Assembly (NCBI GenBank): GCA_036268995.1
Contig: DATATB010000045.1
Location: 1-22,060, forward strand
DNA: 22,060 bases
Origin: DATATB01 sp036268995
Lineage (GTDB): Bacteria > Planctomycetota > Planctomycetia > Pirellulales > PNKZ01
Reading direction: 5' to 3'
Shown here: one piece after another, positions 14,061-22,060 of the stretch
How positions within the stretch are numbered: position 1 is the first letter of the stretch
Layout of the letters: each line of letters starts with the position of its first letter
Program-made: the position numbers and the translations under genes
Notes under the pieces: generated by a model
The model's input: the letters and a program-made list of their open reading frames with translations, nothing else
What the model was told of the DNA's origin: nothing
The model's database searches: none

Positions 14061-15464
14061 CTAAAACCCGACTTCTCCGCGAAAAAACAAACCTTGCAAC
14101 GTCAGTTCGCTGACCGCGTTGCCCACCGGTGTCTGGCCGAGATCCCACCACTGCTGCAACTTGTAGCCGCCGGTAAAACGGCACAGGCATTGACGCCAAC
14201 TGGGCACATAGCTGAGCCCCAACTCGACATTCAAGCTGATGGCGCCGTCGCTGACGCGCGTCGCGGCGACGCCCGAGCCGATGGCCGGCAGGGTGCTGGC
14301 TGCACTGAAAGTCTGCTCGGACTTGCCCAGCATGCCCGCGGCCAGCAGCTTGCTGTGCAACGAAATGGGCCTCCAGCGCGTGGGGTTCTGGAGTTGCAAT
14401 CCAACCTCAGGGCCCGCTCCCGTGAAGTTGCTCATCGTGCGCTCTGACAACACGGCTCCCACGGCCGTCGAGTCGTTAAAAATCGTCGCCATGCGTGCGC
14501 CGAGGTAGTACGTGAAGAGAATCGGCGGATACGTGGGCTGATTTTCCTGGTGGACGTTCAAACCCAGGCGTCCCGGGATCATGAACACCGGGCTGAGCCA
14601 CGGCAGCCGCACGGGCAGGGCCTCGGTGTTGACATATTGCAAATCGATCACGTCGAGGTTCAGCCGGCTGGTGAGCGTCGCGGCGCCGCCCGGATCGAAG
14701 GCGGGAATCGTGCCGGTTCCCTGGCTGCCCAGGAATTGGAACGCGGTCCGCACCTCGCCCAAGCCCCCCTCGAATCGGTAGCCCAGCTCGAACGCGGGCA
14801 TCGCGGCCCAGTTGGGCTGGGCCACCGGCAATTGAACCGTCCCGCTGAACAGTGGGGTGGGCACATGCGGATTCGGATTCGCAAACGTCAGCCCACTGGA
14901 GCTGAGCGAGTTGTGAATGTACGGCTTGACCAGGCCCGTGCCGGCGGCGAACAACCATCCCCGCTTCAAGCCCGGCTGCTCGAGCAAGACGAGCGGAGGC
15001 GGTGCGGCGGCCTGGTCGAATAGGCTGCTGTAATAGGGGACGGGCATCGAACCCGGCAGCGGCGCGACCGCGCCGGGATTGAAAGCCGGCGGAGGCGGCG
15101 CAAAGAACGACGTCGTAGGGCCCGTGCCGTCAACCATCGTGGGCTGCGAAAACACGTTGCCGGGAGCAGTCGGTGCATACATGGGCACCGCGGCCGAATC
15201 GGTCCCGGCCGCGGGTGCGCTCGTCGGCGGGCTCGCGGCGATCGGCGCGCTGGCGGCAATGTCACTCGCGTCGGACCCGGCAATATCGCGGGCGTCGGAC
15301 AATGTCGACGCGTCGGTCGGAAGAATCGGCACGGTGACCGTGTTCGTCGCGTTGTAGGCGGCGGTGCGCACCACGTCGCGGTACTGGCAATACGCAGCAT
15401 CGCAGGCTGCCGACAGAGTCAGCAGTGCGGCAGCCAGGCTCGCCAGTTTGCCGGAACAGGGCAT
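14061..15464 (-). CDS. Outer-membrane beta-barrel protein (Lpg1974/BBP7-like)
   Basis: This 467-residue exported protein has a signal peptide at MPCSGKLASLAAALLTLSAA, cleaved near residue 25. A TTG further upstream (15542) would bury the signal, so ATG 15464 is preferred although its ribosome binding site is poor. Residues 30-165 are low in complexity and rich in Ala, Pro, Ser and Thr. From about 170 on, alternating polar and nonpolar strands suggest a barrel (WAAMPAFELGYRF, RTAFQFLGSQG, FTYYLGARMATIF, AGPEVGLQL, ISLHSKLLAAGMLG, ISLNVELGLSYVP, ELTLQGLFFRGEVGF). The terminal Phe is typical of outer-membrane barrels. The pattern matches the Lpg1974-like barrels expanded in planctomycetes. The ligand is unknown. 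It probably shares a transcript with the TolC-family gene. Confidence 0.8.
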   Translation of the reverse strand: MPCSGKLASLAAALLTLSAACDAAYCQYRDVVRTAAYNATNTVTVPILPTDASTLSDARDIAGSDASDIAASAPIAASPPTSAPAAGTDSAAVPMYAPTAPGNVFSQPTMVDGTGPTTSFFAPPPPAFNPGAVAPLPGSMPVPYYSSLFDQAAAPPPLVLLEQPGLKRGWLFAAGTGLVKPYIHNSLSSSGLTFANPNPHVPTPLFSGTVQLPVAQPNWAAMPAFELGYRFEGGLGEVRTAFQFLGSQGTGTIPAFDPGGAATLTSRLNLDVIDLQYVNTEALPVRLPWLSPVFMIPGRLGLNVHQENQPTYPPILFTYYLGARMATIFNDSTAVGAVLSERTMSNFTGAGPEVGLQLQNPTRWRPISLHSKLLAAGMLGKSEQTFSAASTLPAIGSGVAATRVSDGAISLNVELGLSYVPSWRQCLCRFTGGYKLQQWWDLGQTPVGNAVSELTLQGLFFRGEVGF

Positions 15465-15581
15465 TTTACGACTGCGCAGTTGCGCCCACAAAAGAAGACT
15501 TTGACGGATGTATCGGCGGGAACAATCAGCAATTAGGAGCAAATCTTGCCGATTAAACCTCGCCCGAGGTACTGATAGCGA

Positions 15582-16382
15582 TCAGCAATCGGGGGATGGT
15601 TCGCAGACGACAATCCAGCCGTTGGCGCGCAACCGCCCTAGCCACCAAGCACATCGGAGGCGGTGACGCCGCTGGGTATTGAGCGGAATGAACTCGACCA
15701 CCCGCAAGCCAGCAGAGCGCAAAATCTGCCGCAGCTCGCGTCGCGTAAACACATGCAGATACATCTGCGGAATGCCGCGATAGCTGAAGAACTTGTCGCC
15801 CGGCTCGACCCCGCGCCCCACGACCCAGCCGAACAAGGTCGCTAGCAGCCAGTGCCGCCCCTCGGCGCTGAACAGGTTGTACCAGCGGTTGTGGACGTGC
15901 AGCACGAAGCGGCCGCCGGGCTTGAGCAAGCGGCGCACATGTCCGAGCACGCGCAGCCGGTTGGCATGCCCGCGCACCATGCCCAGCGTGCTGAACATGC
16001 AAATGCAATACTCGGCCACCTGGTCGCGCAGGCAGTCGAGCTCGACGATATTGGCCAACAGCCGCTCGATGGGCAGCCCTTCGGCGGCCGCTTTTTCGCC
16101 GACGACGCCCAGCATGTGTGCCGACAGGTCGATCGCCAGGCCGGAGAAACCTCGCCGGGCCAGCGGCACCAGCAGCCGCCCCGTGCCGCAGCCCAGATCG
16201 ACGACCAGCCCCGGCCGCGTGAAGTGCCGCAACAGCACGGCTTCGTCGAAATCGAACAGGCTGTTACCGCGAAAATAGTCGTCGTAGTCGCGGGCAATAT
16301 GCGGCGATTGGAAGTAGTCCCAGAGCCCTTTGGTCACTCCGTCGGGCAGGCGCCAATGCGGCAAAGAGCGAAAGACAGGCAA
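15582..16382 (-). CDS. Class I SAM-dependent methyltransferase
   Basis: This 266-residue methyltransferase has the Rossmann-type SAM site VVDLGCGTGRLLVPLA (60-75), an acidic end of strand 2 (LAIDLSAHML), and the motif RLLKPGGRFVLHVHN typical of class I enzymes. The conserved N-terminus LPDGVTKGLWDYFQSPHIA implies that the start lies at or before residue 12; TTG 16382 gives the complete domain but its ribosome binding site is weak. GTG at 16337 is an alternative. The substrate cannot be deduced. It is transcribed divergently from GAPDH and leads into the barrel-protein and TolC-family genes, 118 bp further on. Confidence 0.85.
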   Translation of the reverse strand: MPVFRSLPHWRLPDGVTKGLWDYFQSPHIARDYDDYFRGNSLFDFDEAVLLRHFTRPGLVVDLGCGTGRLLVPLARRGFSGLAIDLSAHMLGVVGEKAAAEGLPIERLLANIVELDCLRDQVAEYCICMFSTLGMVRGHANRLRVLGHVRRLLKPGGRFVLHVHNRWYNLFSAEGRHWLLATLFGWVVGRGVEPGDKFFSYRGIPQMYLHVFTRRELRQILRSAGLRVVEFIPLNTQRRHRLRCAWWLGRLRANGWIVVCEPSPDC

Positions 16383-16402
16383 ACGTACACTTTTGGGGCT
16401 GG

Positions 16403-16432
16403 TTGCTCAAATGACCCGGCGGCCACTATAAT
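16403..16432 (+). promoter_or_regulatory. Probable sigma70-type promoter of the GAPDH gene
   Basis: TATAAT at 16427-16432 is a perfect -10 box, with TTGCTC at 16403-16408 as -35 and an 18-bp spacer. Transcription would start near 16440 and give a leader of about 130 bases before the GTG start of GAPDH. Confidence 0.6.
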
Positions 16433-16568
16433 CCTGCGTCCCGCCGGCGCACAACTGGCCAGCGGGGCGGAACTGACCGTCGTACTCATCATCAGCCGCA
16501 GCGATTTGCGGCTGCGTAGAAGCGCTCCAAGTGCGAGCGCGCGAAATTTCGTCGAAGGGAGAATCGCC

Positions 16569-17588
<1,020 letters not shown>

Positions 17589-17621
17589 AAATTGGCGAGT
17601 GCGGAGTTCGGTTCGTAGGCG

Positions 17622-17647
17622 AGCCGGGAGCGTGAGCGACCGGAGGT
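17622..17647. repeat. Candidate dispersed intergenic repeat between convergent genes
   Basis: The segment from 17622 contains GCCGGGAGCGTGAGCGACCG and then GAGGT, lying in the 64-bp gap between the ends of gap and the sulfatase gene. It has CCGG at both ends and resembles short GC-rich repeats I associate with planctomycete intergenic regions. It could help end transcription from both sides. Only one copy is seen in this window. Confidence 0.35.
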
Positions 17648-17652
17648 CTTTG

Positions 17653-19416
17653 TTAATCGAGCAGTTTGAGGTAGATCGAGCGGACGTCCATCACTTGCTT
17701 GCCGGCGACTTGCGGGGCGCGCAGGGTTAACTGGCCGCGCCCGTTGTCGAGATGGATTTCGCCTAGCCGCATAGGCTTGAAATCCTTGACATACGACTCG
17801 CCTTTGCGCGGCACGCGGTCGTCCGCTGCGCCGACGAGCGGCGGATCGTGCGCCTCGGTCACTTTGGCCTCGACGCGGCTGTCGCCAAAACTCAGTACGA
17901 TCTGCGAGCCGACGTCGGCTGCTGCGCAAGTGTAGTACACCACCGCCTCGTAACGCCCGGCCGTGGCCACTTCGATGTCCCACGTGATGCTGTCCTGCGG
18001 GCTGGTCCAGTGGGTGAAGAACGAACAGTTGGGGGCCTTTGAGCTGCGTTTCACGGTTCCGTGTTCGATGCCGTCGCGGGCCGGCAACTGTGTCAGCGGA
18101 AAGGCGCGATAACCGACCGTAAAGGGGCGTGCCTCCTCGGTCAGTTCCGAAAGCACGTCGCTGCGCCAGCGCTCGACGGCCGCTCGAAGCTTGGCGGCCA
18201 CTTCCGGCTGCTTGTCGGCCACGTCGGCCGTTTGGCCGGGATCTTGGGTCATGTCGTACAGCTTGCCGGCCGCGTCAAGCCGGTACTGCTGGCTGCGCAC
18301 GCTCACCTTGTGGCCCCAATACGAAAAGATCAGCCGCTCGGGCCAATTCGTCGCATTGCCTCGCAGCAGCGGCGCGACGCTGACGCCGTCCAGCGGTTTG
18401 CCTCCCTCGATCGAAACGCCGGCCAGTTCGGCCAGCGTGGGCAATAGGTCGATCGCGCCGGCGATTTGCGTCACGCGCGTCTGGGCCGGAATGTGTCCCG
18501 GCCAGCGCACCAGCAGCGGCGAGCGCACGCCGCCTTCGTCGGTCGAGCCCTTGCGCCCACGCATGCCGCCGTTCCATCGCCAGCTATTTGGACCATTGTC
18601 GGCGAAATACAGCACGATCGTATTGTCGGCCAGTTGCAACTGATGCAGCTTGTCGAGCACCCGGCCGACGTTCCAGTCGATGTTTTCGCACATGGCCAAA
18701 GCGGCTCGCGTGAACTCGATGTCTTCCGGCGGCGCGCCCGTGTGACGCATCTTCAGGTCGGCGTGGTTGAACTTGTCGTAAAAACGGTCGGGCACTTGCA
18801 GCGGCGTGTGCGGTGTATTGAACGCCAGGTAGCAGAAGAACGGCTGCTGCCGATGCTGTTCGATGAACCCCAGGGCGTGATTGGTCAGGTCGTCGGCAAT
18901 GAAGCCGTCGCCGCGCACCGGCTCTCCGTTATGTTCCAGCGCGGGGCTGAAATACTCTCCCCAATGTCCCGAGCAAAACCCGTAATGCTCGTTGAAACCG
19001 CGCGCCAACGGGTGATAGGGATACTGCATGCCGTTGTGCCACTTGCCATAAACGGCGGTGGCATAGCCACCCTGCTTGAAGACCTGGGCGATGGTCCGTT
19101 CGTCCAGATCGAGCCGCTCACCGCCTTCCGACACGCCGAACACGCCGCCGCGGACGTGATACCGCCCGGTGAGGAACTCGGCGCGCGTCGGCGAGCAGAC
19201 GGGGCAGACAAAAAAGCGGTCGAAAATCGCTCCGTCGCGAGCCAGCGAATCGATCCTAGGCGTGCTCAGATTCGTGTTGCCATGCACGCTCAGATCGCCC
19301 CAACCCTGGTCATCCGACAAGATGACCACCACATTGGGACGCTCGGCGGCACGGGCCGAACACGGCAACAGGACCGAACCGATGACAACAAACAGGGCGG
19401 CAAGTCGCGACGGCAT
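17653..19416 (-). CDS. Secreted sulfatase with C-terminal accessory domain
   Basis: This 587-residue sulfatase hydrolyses sulfate esters, most likely on polysaccharides, outside the cytoplasm. A signal peptide covers residues 1-23 (LAALFVVIGSVLLPCSARAA). Metal-binding residues appear in VVVILSDDQGWGD (Asp35, Asp36) and YFADNGPNSW. CSPTRAEFLTGR has Cys74, which an anaerobic or aerobic maturase would convert to formylglycine. YGKWHNG and FNTPHTPLQVP give further active-site residues. The catalytic part ends near 440. Residues 455-587 form a beta-rich domain (WDIEVATAGRYEAVVYYTCA, VMDVRSIYLKLLD) resembling carbohydrate-binding modules. Planctomycetes carry many such enzymes; the substrate cannot be told. 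The ATG at 19416 fits the signal peptide, though the ribosome binding site is weak. Confidence 0.92.
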   Translation of the reverse strand: MPSRLAALFVVIGSVLLPCSARAAERPNVVVILSDDQGWGDLSVHGNTNLSTPRIDSLARDGAIFDRFFVCPVCSPTRAEFLTGRYHVRGGVFGVSEGGERLDLDERTIAQVFKQGGYATAVYGKWHNGMQYPYHPLARGFNEHYGFCSGHWGEYFSPALEHNGEPVRGDGFIADDLTNHALGFIEQHRQQPFFCYLAFNTPHTPLQVPDRFYDKFNHADLKMRHTGAPPEDIEFTRAALAMCENIDWNVGRVLDKLHQLQLADNTIVLYFADNGPNSWRWNGGMRGRKGSTDEGGVRSPLLVRWPGHIPAQTRVTQIAGAIDLLPTLAELAGVSIEGGKPLDGVSVAPLLRGNATNWPERLIFSYWGHKVSVRSQQYRLDAAGKLYDMTQDPGQTADVADKQPEVAAKLRAAVERWRSDVLSELTEEARPFTVGYRAFPLTQLPARDGIEHGTVKRSSKAPNCSFFTHWTSPQDSITWDIEVATAGRYEAVVYYTCAAADVGSQIVLSFGDSRVEAKVTEAHDPPLVGAADDRVPRKGESYVKDFKPMRLGEIHLDNGRGQLTLRAPQVAGKQVMDVRSIYLKLLD

Positions 19417-19440
19417 GGCAAACCTATGGGTGGGGGGATT

Positions 19441-19520
19441 GTCCGTGGTCCGTTGTCCGTGGTCCGTTGTCAGTTGTCAGTCGCAAATATCAACGGACAA
19501 CGGACCACTGACAACGGACC
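19441..19520. repeat. GTCCGTTGTC-type repeat forming a long inverted pair
   Basis: The left arm (19441-19480) holds degenerate tandem copies of GTCCGTGGTCC, GTTGTCCGTGG and GTTGTCAGTT. The right arm (19491-19520) holds the complementary pattern AACGGACAACGGACC, ACTGACAACGGACC. A short AT-rich spacer (tcgcaaatat) separates them, so the region can form a hairpin of about 30 bp with few mismatches. It fills the gap between the end of the kinase-TPR gene and the start of the sulfatase gene. Such GGACAACGGAC repeats occur widely in planctomycete genomes as far as I know. It may stop transcription of the kinase gene. Confidence 0.75.
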
Positions 19521-19534
19521 CTGCTGGGATCATT

Positions 19535-22060
19535 TTACTTGTCCGGCTTTTCGGCCGTCGATTGCTCGGTGGCTGTCAGCCGCTGCTGCCATTGCTTGGC
19601 CTGCTCGGGCTTGTCCCAAGCCTGGTAGAGCGCGACCACGCGCTTAAGCGCCTGCCGCGCCAGCCCGCTGCGGGCACTGCCGTGGACTTGCAGAATGCCC
19701 AGACTCGAGACCAGCAGCGGCTCGGCCTCGCTGTAACGGCCCAATTTGGCGAGCGACTCGCCCAGGGCGTTTTCGGCCAATGCGGTTTGCCAATGTCCCT
19801 CGCCCGAGACTTTTCGGCTGAGGTCGACGGCTTGCCGGGCGGGTGGCTCCGCATCGGCGGCCCGGTTGGCACGCAGCAGAAACTCGGCCAGCACCGTCAA
19901 GGCCTCGACGCTCGGCGCGCCGGGCGGCGGCTTTTGCTGTTCGAGTTGCGTCACGAGTTCGCGCAGCAGCTTTTCGGCTTCGGCCGACTGCTTGCCATGT
20001 TCGAGGTTCAGGGCCAAGGCCGTGATATCGGCCGGCGCGTCGGCCGTTCCCGGCTTGCGGCGGTCTTGCTCGACCAGCGCGCGCAGCAGCGGCTCAGCCT
20101 TGGCATATTCGCCGCGCGCATCCAGCACCTGGGCCAGCGAACGCACGCTCTTGAGCGTATCGCTATGCTCGGGGCCCAGCACGCGGCGGCGAATCTCGAG
20201 CACCTGGTGCAGCAGTTGCTCGGCCTCGGGCAGCTTGTTTTCGGCCGAGAGCACCATGATCAGGTCGTCCATGGCGTTGAGCGTGTCGGGATGCGTGGCG
20301 CCTAACTCTTGACGGCGGGCTTCCAAGCTTTCACGCAGCAGCGGCTCGGCATCCGCCCATTGGCCCCGGGCCATCATCATCTGCGCGATATTGCTCATCG
20401 CCAGCAGCGTATCGGGATGGTTGGGGCCCAGCACGCGTCGGCAATCCTCGAGATTCTTGCGCGCCAGCGGCTCGGCTTCGGCCAGCTTGCCTTCGGCTTC
20501 CAGCAGAACCACCAGGTTATTAATCGAGACCAGCGTGTTCGGATGATCGGGCCCCAGCAGCGATGTCTGCTGTTTGACGACGTCGCGCACCAGCGGCTCG
20601 GCCTCGGCCAGCTTGCCCTCGGCCTGCAAGGCAACGGCCAGGTTGCCCTCGGCCATCAACGTGTCGGGATGGTCGGCCCCGTAGACTTTCAAGCAAGCCT
20701 GGACGTTCTTGCGCAGCAGCGGTTCGGCCGCCTGCGGCTGGCCTTCGATTTGCAAGAGGCGGGCCATATTCTGTCGGGCCATGATCGACTGGGGATGATC
20801 GTCGCCCAGCACCTTGAGCGTCGAGGCAAGCAATTGCTCGACCAGCGCCTGGCTCTCCTGCAACTTACCGCGATCCAGCAAGACCGTGGCCAATTGATTT
20901 TCCGTCGTCAGCGTGTCGGGATGCTCGGACCCCAGCACGCGGCGCCGCACGGCCACCACTTTGCGGTACAGTTTTTCGGCTTCTGCCAACTCGCCCCGCG
21001 TTTGCAGCAGCCGGGCCAGGTTGTGCTCGGCGCTCAACGTGTAAGGATGATCGGGACCGATTTGTTTGTTCTTCAGGAAGCCTGCGATCGTATTGCGGAG
21101 CAGCGGCTCGGCCTCTTTCGATCGGCCTTGCTTGTCGAGCACCAGCGCCAAATTCTGCTGGGCCACCAGCGTGTCAACATCCGTGGGGCCCAGCACTTTG
21201 CGGTAATGCTCGAGGTTTTGCTCCGCCAGTTTCTCGGCCTCGGTTAGCCTGCCCTGCGCTTGCAGCAACTGGGCCAGGTTGCTCTCGGTGCCCAACACGT
21301 CGGGATGATCGGCTCCCAGCTTGCGGCGCCGGGCTGCGAGCGTTTGCCGCAAAAGCTGCTCGGCTTCCGTCAGCTTGCCCTCGTCCTTGAGCAGCTGCGC
21401 CAGGTTGTTCATCACCTCGATGGTTTCGGGCGCTTCGGGATCCAGCGACTTGCGATCGAGCGCCAACGCCTTGCGCAAATGCGCCTCGGCATCGGCGTAC
21501 AGGCCCATTCGTACCAGCGTGATGCCAATGGCATTGTGTACGGCCGCCTCGGCGTCGGGCTGGCTGGCCAGCGTCTGATCCACGCGCTGCCCGGCCGCTC
21601 GCACGACGTCTTCGACCGACAGCTTCGTGCCGCGGGCTCGCTCGGGCGACGCGGCTGCTAGCACGTCTTCGATCAGAAAATGATTGAGCGCGCTGGCTCG
21701 CCGCGCCGAGTCGCGGGCATCGGCCTCGGAGGTTTCGGCCTGGCCCCGCGACCGCTCGGCCTCGTCACGCGCCTTACGGGCCTGGTCGCGGGCGCCGATA
21801 GCCGAGTTGCGCTCAGTGGCCAGCTCTTCCTTGGCCGCGGCCAGCCGCGTTTTCTGCTGCTCGGCTTCGCGCCATTTCCAAGTTACGCCCGCAAAGCCCG
21901 TGACAAACACCAGCACCAGCATGGCGGCCAGCCCGGCGATCGTGGGATTCCGGCGGCACCAGCGCCGGAATCGTTCGACGGGTGAAATCCGCCGGGCCTG
22001 GATCGGTTCGTCGTTGAGGAACCGTTCGAGATCGGCAGCCAGATCGTCGGCCGTCTGGTA
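19535..22060 (-). CDS. Ser/Thr protein kinase with TPR tail (partial, start outside window)
   Basis: The visible 841 residues are the C-terminal part of a protein that continues beyond the right edge. The first residues, YQTADDLAADLERFLNDEPI followed by ISPVERFRRWCRRNP, are the typical end of the kinase domain and juxtamembrane stretch of planctomycete PknB-like kinases; the catalytic motifs lie outside. A transmembrane helix follows (IAGLAAMLVLVFVTGFAGVTW), then an Ala/Glu/Arg coiled coil of about 65 residues. Next come about 12 well-kept and 3 degenerate 42-residue TPR units of the kinesin-light-chain type, with GPDHPDTL and EGKLAEAEPLLR signatures. The TPR part probably binds partner proteins on the far side of the membrane. 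It is not known what the kinase senses. Confidence 0.88.
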   Translation of the reverse strand, partial: YQTADDLAADLERFLNDEPIQARRISPVERFRRWCRRNPTIAGLAAMLVLVFVTGFAGVTWKWREAEQQKTRLAAAKEELATERNSAIGARDQARKARDEAERSRGQAETSEADARDSARRASALNHFLIEDVLAAASPERARGTKLSVEDVVRAAGQRVDQTLASQPDAEAAVHNAIGITLVRMGLYADAEAHLRKALALDRKSLDPEAPETIEVMNNLAQLLKDEGKLTEAEQLLRQTLAARRRKLGADHPDVLGTESNLAQLLQAQGRLTEAEKLAEQNLEHYRKVLGPTDVDTLVAQQNLALVLDKQGRSKEAEPLLRNTIAGFLKNKQIGPDHPYTLSAEHNLARLLQTRGELAEAEKLYRKVVAVRRRVLGSEHPDTLTTENQLATVLLDRGKLQESQALVEQLLASTLKVLGDDHPQSIMARQNMARLLQIEGQPQAAEPLLRKNVQACLKVYGADHPDTLMAEGNLAVALQAEGKLAEAEPLVRDVVKQQTSLLGPDHPNTLVSINNLVVLLEAEGKLAEAEPLARKNLEDCRRVLGPNHPDTLLAMSNIAQMMMARGQWADAEPLLRESLEARRQELGATHPDTLNAMDDLIMVLSAENKLPEAEQLLHQVLEIRRRVLGPEHSDTLKSVRSLAQVLDARGEYAKAEPLLRALVEQDRRKPGTADAPADITALALNLEHGKQSAEAEKLLRELVTQLEQQKPPPGAPSVEALTVLAEFLLRANRAADAEPPARQAVDLSRKVSGEGHWQTALAENALGESLAKLGRYSEAEPLLVSSLGILQVHGSARSGLARQALKRVVALYQAWDKPEQAKQWQQRLTATEQSTAEKPDK
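20090..21480 (-). repeat. Tandem 126-bp coding repeats (TPR units)
   Basis: Codons for His-Pro-Asp-Thr-Leu (seen on the plus strand as variants of CGTGTCGGGATG) recur at about 20157, 20281, 20406, 20537, 20660, 20789, 20910, 21040, 21172 and 21298, i.e. every 124-132 bp. This equals one 42-residue TPR unit. The copies have clearly diverged, so the array is old rather than a fresh expansion. Confidence 0.7.

Noticed and set aside
15852..16568. N-terminal extension of GAPDH by 239 codons
   Set aside because: The frame is open only because it mirrors the methyltransferase gene. GAPDH homology and a good ribosome binding site begin at 16569.

Overview
The window looks like a Planctomycetota chromosome, probably of the Pirellulales type. 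The evidence is a DUF1580 protein, a Ser/Thr kinase carrying a long kinesin-light-chain-like TPR tail, a sulfatase with the CxPxR motif, a planctomycete-style outer-membrane barrel protein, and short GTCCGTTGTC-type intergenic repeats. Genus and all family names come from motif recognition by eye; no search was run.

The window has two parts joined at a tRNA-His gene (12134-12208, minus strand). Left of the tRNA (about 1-12134) lies a candidate integrated mobile element. Every recognisable gene in it is on the minus strand, reading away from the tRNA. The order is tyrosine integrase, a protein with a planctomycete-type C-terminal winged-helix-like domain, a DUF1580 DNA-binding protein, a DUF927 helicase-like ATPase, and an intergenic region packed with GGAAC/GTTCC pentamers. 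Then come a zinc-ribbon/TOPRIM primase, a family A DNA polymerase overlapping the primase by 4 bp, a small unknown protein, a frameshifted DUF5131 (phage Gp37/Gp68-like) gene and a DUF1016_N-like protein. Positions 1-1470 hold no recognisable intact gene. The left end of the element was not found and probably lies outside the window.

Right of the tRNA (12209-22060) is ordinary chromosome. It holds an outer-membrane efflux protein (TolC family) preceded by an outer-membrane beta-barrel protein and a SAM methyltransferase, all on the minus strand. GAPDH follows on the plus strand with a visible promoter, and converges on a secreted sulfatase. A Ser/Thr kinase-TPR gene then runs off the right edge.

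The main point of interest is the element. It carries its own integrase, helicase, primase and polymerase, plus a repeat-rich region that could be its origin. No capsid, tail, relaxase or conjugation gene was recognised. This suggests a self-replicating integrative plasmid-like element or phage satellite whose cargo and left half may lie further left.
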